A program made the position numbers and the translations under genes. A model generated the notes under the pieces. The model did no database searches. It had not been told where the DNA came from and saw only the letters and a program-made list of their open reading frames with translations. From positions 1 through 13,891 of the forward strand of contig CAZOIK010000415.1 in NCBI GenBank assembly GCA_964579765.1: a stretch of DNA of 13,891 bases, read 5' to 3'. Shown here one piece after another: positions 6,218 through 12,778 of the stretch. Within the stretch, counting starts at the first letter, position 1, and every line of letters begins with the position of its first letter. This DNA is from DATNBT01 sp964579765 (GTDB taxonomy: Bacteria; Acidobacteriota; Vicinamibacteria; Vicinamibacterales; CAVVIG01).

Positions 6218-7492
6218 CTAATGGATCGTCTTGGTCTTCTTGTCCATGTAGTCCATCAGCACGTACTGGCCGAGCGTGTAGGGCGTCGTGAAGTACGCCT
6301 TGCCCTTGCAGATCTCGGCGACTCGCCGCACGAACGCCACCAGGTCGTAGTCGCGCGCCAGCATGAACGTGTTGATCATGATGTTGCTCTTGCGGCACGC
6401 GGCGACCTCCGCGCACGTCTCGGCGACGATGAAGGGATCGAGGCCGAACGCGTTCTTGTAGATGCGGCCGTCGGGCTGCGTGAGCGCCGACGGTTTGCCG
6501 TCGGTGATCATGATGATCTGGCGCATGTCCTTGCGCTGGCGATCGAGGATGCGCCGCGCCAGCCGCAGGCCCTCGCGCGTATTCGTGTAGTACGGGCCGA
6601 CACGCACGCGCCCGAGCTCGGCCAGCGGAATCTCCTCGGCCGAGTCGTGGAAGAGGACCACGTTCAGGGCATCGCCCGGATACTGGTTCTTGATGAGCTG
6701 CGCCAGCGCCAGCGCGACGCGCTTGGCGGGCGTGAAGCGATCCTCGCCGTACAGGATCATGCTGTGGCTGCAGTCGAGCATCAGCACCGTCGCGCACGAA
6801 CTCTGATACTCGCCCTGCACGACCATCAGGTCGTCGTGCGTGACGTCGAGATGCGACGTCGATTCGCCGCGCTCGTGCTGGCGCCTCGCCGCGTTGAGCA
6901 GCGTCGCCGCGGCGTCGAGGTTCAGCGTGTCGCCGAACTCGTACGCTTTCGGCGCGCCGGTCGTCTCGACGCCCGTCGCCTGCTCACGCGTGTCGTGGCG
7001 CCCGTAGCTGCTCTTGCCGAGCGAGCCGAGCAGATCGCGCAGCGCGCGGTAGCCGAGGAAGTCGAGCGTCTTGTCGGTGACTTCGAAGGTGAGCGGCGCC
7101 TGGTCCTGGTTGTCGCCCATGCCGCCGCCGCGGCCCTGCCGGCGCTCGCGCTCGGCGTCGAGATCGGGCGGCGTCGTGATGTAGCCTTCCTCGCCCATCT
7201 TCTCGATGATCTGCTGGATGAGCTGCTCGAGCTTCGAGCGCATCTCCTCCTGATCGCCGTCGGCCGGCTCGCCGAGCAGCTGCTCGATGGTCTCCTCGGG
7301 CAGCACTCCGCCGTTGAACAGCGCGTCGAGGATCGCATCGTGCAGCGCCTGCATCGTCCGCTCGGCCTCGTCGAAGCCGTGCGGGTTGCCGAACCCGCTC
7401 GCGAGCAGCAGGTCCGACAGTTTCGACACCAGGTCCTCGATGTCGATGTCCTCGAGCGGATCGCCGATGTACTTCGTGTATCTGTACTTCAC
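6218..7492 (-). CDS. VWA-domain protein, partner of a MoxR-type ATPase
   Basis: The 424-residue cytosolic protein starts with GTG. Residues 1-110 are helical and acidic, followed by a Gly/Arg-rich hinge (115-127) and a middle region. A C-terminal von Willebrand A domain (about 230-415) carries an intact metal-ion-dependent adhesion site: D240-C-S242-H-S244, a threonine in YYTNT (T303 or T305), and D331 in ITDGKP. No signal peptide or membrane segment is seen. Known: VWA proteins encoded beside MoxR ATPases (RavA-ViaA, CbbQ-CbbO, Mg-chelatase I-D) bind the ATPase hexamer and direct it to a target for remodelling or metal insertion. It lies 17 bases downstream of the ATPase and 5 upstream of the LON gene, in one operon. 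Its target is not evident. Confidence 0.88.
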   Translation of the reverse strand: MKYRYTKYIGDPLEDIDIEDLVSKLSDLLLASGFGNPHGFDEAERTMQALHDAILDALFNGGVLPEETIEQLLGEPADGDQEEMRSKLEQLIQQIIEKMGEEGYITTPPDLDAERERRQGRGGGMGDNQDQAPLTFEVTDKTLDFLGYRALRDLLGSLGKSSYGRHDTREQATGVETTGAPKAYEFGDTLNLDAAATLLNAARRQHERGESTSHLDVTHDDLMVVQGEYQSSCATVLMLDCSHSMILYGEDRFTPAKRVALALAQLIKNQYPGDALNVVLFHDSAEEIPLAELGRVRVGPYYTNTREGLRLARRILDRQRKDMRQIIMITDGKPSALTQPDGRIYKNAFGLDPFIVAETCAEVAACRKSNIMINTFMLARDYDLVAFVRRVAEICKGKAYFTTPYTLGQYVLMDYMDKKTKTIH

Positions 7493-7509
7493 GTCTTCGT
7501 TCTAACTTC

Positions 7510-9009
7510 TCAGTTGTAGTACTTCTTCTTGGCGCCGGGAATCTGGAAGCTCTCGTCGAGCATCGGCTCTTCGCGGCGCGGACTGCGGCGCGGCGTGGCC
7601 TCGGCGGCGGAGTAGCCGCGGTCGTCGCTGCGGCCGATCTTCTTCTGCGCGTACAGCCCCTCGAGCACGAAATCGACCGCGGCCGCGACGAGCGGCGCGG
7701 GAGAATTCGACTTGAGACCGGCGTGGGCGGCGAGCTCGCGCAGCCCCTGCACGCCGCGCGACAGCGACACCACTTCGTCGGCCGACGTCGTGTCGCTGAG
7801 CGGCAGCGAGCCGCCGAGGTCGAACCACTCGATCACGGTGCGCGCGTCCTGGCCTTCGAACATGCCCGTGAACACCGCGCCGACCGCCGAGCGAATCAAG
7901 TCGCGCGCGATCTGCTCGGCGCCGCGCAACTCGCCCTCGTACTCGAGCTCGAACTTGCCTGTGATCGACGGCAGCGCCGCGTAGACATCCGTCACGCGCG
8001 GCACGACGACCGGCTCGTTGTTCGAGAGCGCGCGCCGCTCGGCGTTCGACACGACGAGTTCCAGCGTGGTGATCGGCAGACGCTGGCTGACGCCCGAGCG
8101 CTTGTCAATCTTGCGGTCAGCCCGCGCCTGAAAGGCGACCTCTTCGACGACCTCCCGCACGAACTCGGGGATGTCGATCTTCAGGCCGCCCGCGGTCGTG
8201 CGATCGGTCCAGGCCTCCTGCTTCGTAATCGCCATCGCGTTGTGGCGCGTCGCGGGGTAGTGCGTGCGGATTTCAGACCCGATGCGGTCCTTGAGCGGCG
8301 TGATGATCTTGCCGCGCGCGGTGTAGTCTTCGGGGTTCGCCGTGAAGACGAGCATGACGTCGAGATTCAGCCGGATCGGATACCCCTTAATCTGGACGTC
8401 GCCTTCCTGCAGGATGTTGAAGAGCCCGACCTGGATCTTGCCGGCGAGATCGGGCAGCTCGTTGATGGCGAAGATGCCGCGGTTGGCGCGCGGCAACAGC
8501 CCGTAGTGCATCGTCAGCTCGTCGGAGAGGTTGAGGCCGGCCTGCGCCGCCTTGATCGGGTCGATGTCGCCGACCATGTCGGCAATCGTGACGTCGGGCG
8601 TCGCGAGCTTCTCGACGTAGCGGGCCTGTCGCGGCAGCCACGCGATCGGCATCTCGTCGCCCTCGCGCGCGATGCGCGCCTTGCACGCCGAGCAGAGCGG
8701 CGCGAGCGGGTCGTCGTGGATCTCGCAGCCGGGCACGACCGGAATCTGCTCGTCGAGCAGATCGACCAGCCCGCGCAGGATGCGGCTCTTCGCCTGTCCG
8801 CGCAGCCCGAGCAGGATAAAGTTGTGTTTGGAGAGAATGGCGTTGATGAGCTGCGGCACGACCGTGTCGTCGTAGCCGATGATGCCGGGAAACAGCGGCT
8901 CGCCCGCCTTCAGTTTGCGCACGAGGTTGTCGCGAATTTCCTGTTTGACCGGACGGGTGTGCAGACGCGCCTGACGAAGTTCCCCGAGCGTGTGGATGGT
9001 GGCGGCCAT
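7510..9009 (-). CDS. MoxR/Mg-chelatase-I-like AAA+ ATPase
   Basis: The 499-residue protein has Walker A GLRGQAKS (68-75), a Walker B region RGIFAINELPDL in which N183 stands before E184 instead of the usual Asp, a helix-2 insert-like ILQEGDVQIKGYP, sensor 1 N225 in FTANPEDY, and LKDRIGSEIR (240-248) with probable arginine finger residues. An insert after Walker A has C95, H98, C106 and C109, possibly a zinc site. The Asn-Glu Walker B seems typical of this ChlI-like subgroup rather than a defect. Known: such ATPases act with VWA partners to assemble or activate complexes. The C-terminal 60 residues are charged and probably disordered. It heads the operon, and the ATG lies six bases after a -10-like TAGAAT with no ribosome binding site, so the transcript is probably leaderless. 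Confidence 0.9.
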   Translation of the reverse strand: MAATIHTLGELRQARLHTRPVKQEIRDNLVRKLKAGEPLFPGIIGYDDTVVPQLINAILSKHNFILLGLRGQAKSRILRGLVDLLDEQIPVVPGCEIHDDPLAPLCSACKARIAREGDEMPIAWLPRQARYVEKLATPDVTIADMVGDIDPIKAAQAGLNLSDELTMHYGLLPRANRGIFAINELPDLAGKIQVGLFNILQEGDVQIKGYPIRLNLDVMLVFTANPEDYTARGKIITPLKDRIGSEIRTHYPATRHNAMAITKQEAWTDRTTAGGLKIDIPEFVREVVEEVAFQARADRKIDKRSGVSQRLPITTLELVVSNAERRALSNNEPVVVPRVTDVYAALPSITGKFELEYEGELRGAEQIARDLIRSAVGAVFTGMFEGQDARTVIEWFDLGGSLPLSDTTSADEVVSLSRGVQGLRELAAHAGLKSNSPAPLVAAAVDFVLEGLYAQKKIGRSDDRGYSAAEATPRRSPRREEPMLDESFQIPGAKKKYYN

Positions 9010-9015
9010 AGGCCG

Positions 9016-9025
9016 ATTCTATAAC
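9016..9025. promoter_or_regulatory. Overlapping divergent -10 elements, leaderless bidirectional promoter
   Basis: On plus, TATAAC (9020-9025) ends six bases before the GDPD ATG at 9032. On minus, TAGAAT (9021-9016) ends six bases before the MoxR ATG at 9009. Each matches TATAAT in five of six positions. Spacing puts each transcript start on its own start codon, and neither gene has a Shine-Dalgarno sequence. No good -35 is seen on either side; any would lie inside the opposite gene. Confidence 0.6.
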
Positions 9026-9031
9026 GGACCG

Positions 9032-9781
9032 ATGCACCCGTTCTTCACATCGTCGCGCCCGCTCGTGTTCGCGCACCGCGGCGGCGCCGCCCTCGCGCCG
9101 GAGAACACGATGCGGGCGTTCGCCAACGGCCTGGCGCTCGGCGCCGACGGCATCGAACTCGACGTGCGCCTCTCGCGCGACGGCGTCGTCGTCGTTCACC
9201 ACGACGCGACGGTGGACCGGACGACCGCCGGGAGCGGCGCGGTCGCCGGGATGACGGCGGCCGAACTCGCGCGCCTGGAGGTGCCGGCGCTCGAGGACGT
9301 CCTCGCGCGGTTCGGCGACACGCGCATGATTGTCGAACTCAAGGTGGACAGCCCCGAGATGGCGTCGGCGGTCGTCGCCGCCGTGCGGCGCGCCGGCGCG
9401 CTCGAGCGCGTGTGTCTGGGGTCGTTCGGTCTGCGCGTGCTGCACGCCGCGCGCGCGTTCGAGCCGGCGGTGGCGACGAGCGCCGCGCGCGAGGAGGTCC
9501 GCTGGGCGCTGTATCGCTCGTGGGTCGGCTGGCCGGGGCGCCGCGCGGCGTACGCCGGGTTTCAGGTGCCGGAACGCACCGGAGCCACGCGCATCGTGTC
9601 GAAGCGCTTCGTCGAGGCCGCGCACCGATGCGGCCACGCCGTGCAGGTCTGGACGGTCGATCGCGAAGACGACGCGCGGCGTCTGCTGTCGTGGGGCGTT
9701 GACGCGCTCATCACCGACCGGCCGGATCTCATGGTTCGGGTGGTTCGAGGGGTTCACTCCGGAGGCACCCGCAACGAGTGA
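9032..9781 (+). CDS. Glycerophosphodiester phosphodiesterase (GDPD family)
   Basis: The 249-residue enzyme has the GDPD signature in order: FAHRGG with H15-R16, APENT (22-26), GIELDVRLS with the metal ligands E42 and D44, VVHHD with H57-D58, then VELKVDSP and near the C-terminus VQVWTVDRE and GVDALITDRPD. Known reaction: hydrolysis of glycerophosphodiesters to sn-glycerol-3-phosphate and an alcohol, using a divalent metal. No signal peptide is seen, so it is probably cytosolic and acts in phospholipid turnover. An in-frame ATG at 8990 was rejected because the extra 14 residues are unlike the family and would overlap the MoxR start. The last codons lie in a 9-bp repeat (VRVVRGVHSGG), unlike the rest of the gene. 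Confidence 0.9.
   Translation: MHPFFTSSRPLVFAHRGGAALAPENTMRAFANGLALGADGIELDVRLSRDGVVVVHHDATVDRTTAGSGAVAGMTAAELARLEVPALEDVLARFGDTRMIVELKVDSPEMASAVVAAVRRAGALERVCLGSFGLRVLHAARAFEPAVATSAAREEVRWALYRSWVGWPGRRAAYAGFQVPERTGATRIVSKRFVEAAHRCGHAVQVWTVDREDDARRLLSWGVDALITDRPDLMVRVVRGVHSGGTRNE
9733..9759 (+). repeat. 9-bp tandem repeat at the GDPD 3' end, three units
   Basis: GGTTC recurs at 9733, 9742 and 9751 with an exact period of nine bases. It encodes the C-terminal VRVVRGVH of GDPD and has an inverted counterpart at 9861-9896. Confidence 0.6.
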
Positions 9782-9850
9782 GATAGCGGGCGCGGCGTTG
9801 CGAAGCCGATCCGCTCGCCTCGCCGTCGGCGGCTCGCTCGAGTCGAATCG

Positions 9851-10609
9851 TCACGCGCGCGAACCTTCAGAACCCCTGGGACCCCTGGAACCTCCCCGCC
9901 CCCCGAGCACCTCCCGAACCTTCTGAAACACGTCGTCCATCATCTTCGCGGTCAGTTTTCCCGTGTGCGTGTTCTGCCGGCTCGGGTGATAACAGCCGAT
10001 GAGCGTATGCCCGTTGGGCAAGAGATGTGCGACGCCGTGGCCGAACGCCGGCTTCGGCCGGACGACGACGCCGCGACGTTTCAACAGGGCGAGATACGCG
10101 TCGAAGCCGATCTTGCCCAGCGCGACCACCACCGAGACGTTCGACAGCGCGTTGAGCTCGGCGTCGAAGTGGGGGAGGCAGTTGGCGATCTCCTCCGGCG
10201 TGGGCGTGTTGTCCGGCGGCGCACAGCGCACGGCGGAGAGGATGAACGCGTCGCGCAGCGTCAGCCCGTCGTGTGGGTGGTCCGACGTCGTGAGATTCGA
10301 GAACCCGGCGCGGTGGAGCGCCGACATCAGAAAATCGCCAGAGCCGCCGGTGCCGTCACCGGTGAACACACGGCCTGTTCGATTCGCGCCGTGCGCCGCC
10401 GGCGCAAGGCCGACGAGGAGCACGCGCGCGTCCGGATCGCCGAAGCCGGGGACCGGCTTCGCCCAGTACGTGTCGTCTCGAAACGCGCGCCGCTTCTCGC
10501 GGCCGATGTGCTGGCAGTAGGTCCGCAGCCGCGGACACCGCTCACAAGAAACGATCGCAGCGTGTACAGTGCTTAACCCTGCCATTCTGCGATTCTGCAC
10601 TCCCGCCAT
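9851..10609 (-). CDS. Family 5 uracil-DNA glycosylase (UdgB type)
   Basis: The 252-residue protein has motif 1 GLAPAAHGANRTG (67-79) followed by RVFTGDGTGGSGDFL, and motif 2 HPSRQNTHTGKLT (208-220), which identify UDG family 5 rather than family 4. C22 and C25, C129 and C144 fit the four [4Fe-4S] ligands of this class. Known role: removal of uracil and other deaminated bases from DNA as the first step of base excision repair. The first ATG directly abuts the TGA of the M13 peptidase gene. A second ATG at 10585 (M9) is equally possible, because the first eight codons come from an 8-bp tandem repeat and no ribosome binding site favours the first. The Gly/Ser/Arg tail (238-252) is also repeat-derived and probably dispensable. 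Confidence 0.92.
   Translation of the reverse strand: MAGVQNRRMAGLSTVHAAIVSCERCPRLRTYCQHIGREKRRAFRDDTYWAKPVPGFGDPDARVLLVGLAPAAHGANRTGRVFTGDGTGGSGDFLMSALHRAGFSNLTTSDHPHDGLTLRDAFILSAVRCAPPDNTPTPEEIANCLPHFDAELNALSNVSVVVALGKIGFDAYLALLKRRGVVVRPKPAFGHGVAHLLPNGHTLIGCYHPSRQNTHTGKLTAKMMDDVFQKVREVLGGRGGSRGPRGSEGSRA
9861..9896 (-). repeat. 9-bp tandem repeat at the UDG 3' end, four units
   Basis: GAACC occurs at 9861, 9870 and 9888, with GGACC at 9879, an exact 9-base period. On the minus strand this is the same GGTTC-type repeat as at 9733 in inverted orientation. It encodes the SRGPRGSEGSR tail of the uracil-DNA glycosylase. AGGGGTTC (9748-9755) and GAACCCCT (9870-9877) are perfectly complementary and could pair across the convergent gap. 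Confidence 0.65.
10584..10599 (-). repeat. 8-bp tandem repeat at the UDG start
   Basis: ATTCTGCG (10584-10591) is followed directly by ATTCTGCA (10592-10599). On the minus strand this gives the GCAGAAT-type units encoding the early codons of the longest UDG frame. A change in unit number would shift that frame relative to the first ATG but leave M9 intact. Confidence 0.5.
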
Positions 10610-12643
10610 TCACCACACCCGACACGCGTTCTGCCGCACCATCGGCGCGTCGGGCTTGCACGAGAACGCCTGCGCGAACTCGGGCATGTTCGAGACGACG
10701 CCGTTCGCCCGGAAGCGGCCGGGCGAGTGGGGATTGGTCTGCACGCGCAGGCGCACGGCCTCGGGCCGCGCGTTCTCGCACCAGATCTGCGCGAAGCCGA
10801 TGAACAGCCGCTGCGCGGCCGTGAAGCCGTCGCGGTCCGGGTCGGGGCGCGTCGCGGCGGTCGCGAGGTACGCCGAGAGCGCCAGCCGCAGGCCGCCGTT
10901 GTCGGCCGTGTTCTCGCCGAGCGTCAGCTTGCCGTTCACGTGCACGTCGTCAACGGCTTTGAAGCCGTTGTACTCGTCCACGAAGCACTGCTCGCGGCTG
11001 TCGAAGTTTCTCGCGTCTTCCGGCGTCCACCAGTCGCGCAGGTTGCCCTTCGCGTCGTAGTGGCGCCCCTGGTCGTCGAAGCCGTGCGTGAGCTCGTGCC
11101 CGACGACCGAGCCGGCCGCGCCGAAGTTGGTCGGTCGATCGCCGCCGCCGTGGTAGAACGGCGGCTGGAGAATGCCGGCGGGGAAGTTGATGTTGTTTTC
11201 CGTGGGATCGTAGTACGCGTTGACCGTCGGCGGCGTCATCTCCCACTCGCGGCGGTTCACGAGCTTGCCGATGCGATCGATCTCGCGCCGGAACTCGAAC
11301 GCATTGGCTCGCTGCGAATTGCCGAGCGCGTCGCCGCGGACGATGCGCAGCTTGCTGTAGTCGCGCCACTTGTCCGGGTAGCCGATCTTGTCGCTCACGG
11401 CGCGCAGCTTGTCGAGCGCCTGCGCGCGCGTCCGTTCGGTCATCCACGTCAATGTCGAGATGTCGCGCGCGAGCGACGATTCGACGGCCTTCACCATCGC
11501 CAGCGTGTTCGCCTTCGCCTGCGCCCCGAACGTCCGCGCCACATAGGCCTTGCCGAGCGCTTCGCCGAGATCGCCGTCCGTGTACGACACGCAGCGCTTC
11601 CAGCGCGGACGCAACTGCGGCGTGCCGCTCAGGATCGTGCCGTAGAAGCGGAAGTTCTCGTTCACGAACGAGGTCGGCAGGATCGCCGCGTTCGCGTGTA
11701 CGAGCTGCCAGCGCAAATACTCGCGGATGTCGGCGATCGGCGCGGCAGACCAGAACGCGTCGAGCGCCTTCAGGTAGTCCGGCTGCGTGACGTTCAGCGT
11801 CGTGAACGCCGGCGCGCCGATCGCCGTGAAGTACGTCCGCCAGTTGAAGCGCGGCGTGAGCGCCTGCAGCTCCGACAGCTTCATCCGGTGGTTGACTTTC
11901 GCGGGGTCCCGCCGCGCCACCACGTCGAGCTGCGGCATGGCGAGCGCGGTCTCGACGCGCATGACGGTCGCCGACGCCGTCTTGCCGTCGCCTTTGGCAT
12001 CGACCAGCTGAATCATCTTCCCGACGTGATCGACGTACTGCGCTCGCAGCTCGACAGACTTGGCGTCGTCGCGGAAGTAGTAGTCGCGGTCGGGGAGACC
12101 GAGTCCGCCGGCGGCGACGACGGCCATCTGGATGTCGGCGTTGTCGATGTCGGGCTCCGAGCCCGCGCCGAAGAACGCGTTGACGCCGATCGGATGGAGC
12201 TCGGCGAGCAGGCCCGGCAGCTGGTCACGGTTCGTGAGCGACGCGATGCGATCGAGCTCCGGGCCGAGCGGCGCGGTTCCCTTCGCGTTGACGAGCGTCT
12301 CGTCCATGCAGCTGGCGTAGTAGTCGCCAATCTTCCGTGTGTCGGACGTCGGCTTCGCCGCCGCGGCTTCAAGGATCTGGCGCAGGATGTCGTTGTTGCG
12401 GTCTTGCAGCTCGTCAAAGGTCGCCCACGTGGAGCGGTCGGGCGGAATGGGATGGCTGGCCATCCAGCCGCCGCAGGCGTACTGATAAAAGTCCGCGCAC
12501 GGATCGGTCGTGCGATCCAGCGACGCGAGCGAGAAGCCTGGAGACTCAGCCGGCGCCTGCTGCGCGAGCCCGGGTCTTGCAACGATCAGCGCCGAGCCGA
12601 GTGGAAACGCGACAAAAATGAAGGCGATCAGTATGCGTCGCAT
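10610..12643 (-). CDS. Secreted M13 family zinc metallopeptidase (neprilysin/PepO-like)
   Basis: The 677-residue precursor has a signal peptide (MRR, hydrophobic 4-22, likely cleavage after GLAQQ near residue 29). The N-terminal M13 region begins DPCADFYQYACGGW (47-60) with C49 and C57. The catalytic part has NAYYDP (N475), GHELTHGFDDQG with zinc ligands H516 and H520 and catalytic E517, and GENTADNGG with third ligand E577. The C-terminus is CRVW, the usual M13 ending. Length matches the family. Known: M13 enzymes cut peptides of limited size on the amino side of hydrophobic residues, outside the cytoplasm. It probably heads a transcript with the uracil-DNA glycosylase, a neighbour with no functional link that I can see. 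GGAG lies 11 bases upstream of the ATG. Confidence 0.95.
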   Translation of the reverse strand: MRRILIAFIFVAFPLGSALIVARPGLAQQAPAESPGFSLASLDRTTDPCADFYQYACGGWMASHPIPPDRSTWATFDELQDRNNDILRQILEAAAAKPTSDTRKIGDYYASCMDETLVNAKGTAPLGPELDRIASLTNRDQLPGLLAELHPIGVNAFFGAGSEPDIDNADIQMAVVAAGGLGLPDRDYYFRDDAKSVELRAQYVDHVGKMIQLVDAKGDGKTASATVMRVETALAMPQLDVVARRDPAKVNHRMKLSELQALTPRFNWRTYFTAIGAPAFTTLNVTQPDYLKALDAFWSAAPIADIREYLRWQLVHANAAILPTSFVNENFRFYGTILSGTPQLRPRWKRCVSYTDGDLGEALGKAYVARTFGAQAKANTLAMVKAVESSLARDISTLTWMTERTRAQALDKLRAVSDKIGYPDKWRDYSKLRIVRGDALGNSQRANAFEFRREIDRIGKLVNRREWEMTPPTVNAYYDPTENNINFPAGILQPPFYHGGGDRPTNFGAAGSVVGHELTHGFDDQGRHYDAKGNLRDWWTPEDARNFDSREQCFVDEYNGFKAVDDVHVNGKLTLGENTADNGGLRLALSAYLATAATRPDPDRDGFTAAQRLFIGFAQIWCENARPEAVRLRVQTNPHSPGRFRANGVVSNMPEFAQAFSCKPDAPMVRQNACRVW

Positions 12644-12666
12644 AAGGGCCGATGCTCCATCCGCCG

Positions 12667-12696
12667 ACTATGCGCGCCCTTTCCCCAGCTTGTCGA
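12667..12696 (-). promoter_or_regulatory. Probable promoter of the M13 peptidase gene
   Basis: On the minus strand TCGACA (12696-12691, 5 of 6 to TTGACA), an 18-base spacer and CATAGT (12672-12667, 4 of 6 to TATAAT) predict a start near 12660. That leaves a leader of about 17 bases. The -35 overlaps that of aceE. Confidence 0.4.
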
Positions 12697-12717
12697 GGGC
12701 GCGCCGAAGGGTACAAT
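12690..12717 (+). promoter_or_regulatory. Probable promoter of aceE
   Basis: TTGTCG (12690-12695), a 16-base spacer and TACAAT (12712-12717, 5 of 6 to TATAAT) predict a start near 12724, giving a leader of about 55 bases before the GTG. Confidence 0.55.
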
Positions 12718-12723
12718 AAGTGA

Positions 12724-12738
12724 TCGGCCTATAGCCGA
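12724..12738 (+). promoter_or_regulatory. Dyad at the predicted aceE transcript start
   Basis: TCGGC-CTATA-GCCGA is a perfect 5-bp inverted repeat beginning at the predicted +1. It could be a repressor site or a 5' hairpin. It does not resemble the E. coli PdhR operator. A short GC dyad may be chance. Confidence 0.3.
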
Positions 12739-12762
12739 GCGTTCTGTCAGCCGACACATCCG

Positions 12763-12768
12763 AAAGGA
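12763..12768 (+). promoter_or_regulatory. Ribosome binding site of aceE
   Basis: AAAGGA lies ten bases before the GTG at 12779, the only well-placed Shine-Dalgarno candidate, and supports the non-ATG start. Confidence 0.55.
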
Positions 12769-12778
12769 ACCGAGGTCC

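Noticed and set aside
6213..6797. Extension of the LON-domain protein upstream to 6797
   Set aside because: It would be a frame-shifted reading of the VWA gene; the family signature begins right at the ATG at 6212.
7510..9009. Inactive MoxR ATPase because Walker B has Asn instead of Asp
   Set aside because: The Glu is kept, and RGIFAINELPDL seems to be the normal form in this ChlI-like subgroup, so it is not good evidence for loss of activity.
6221..9024. Two plus-strand frames of over 430 codons opposite the VWA and MoxR genes
   Set aside because: Low-complexity Arg/Ala/Val/Asp sequence, antisense to genes with complete MIDAS and Walker motifs.
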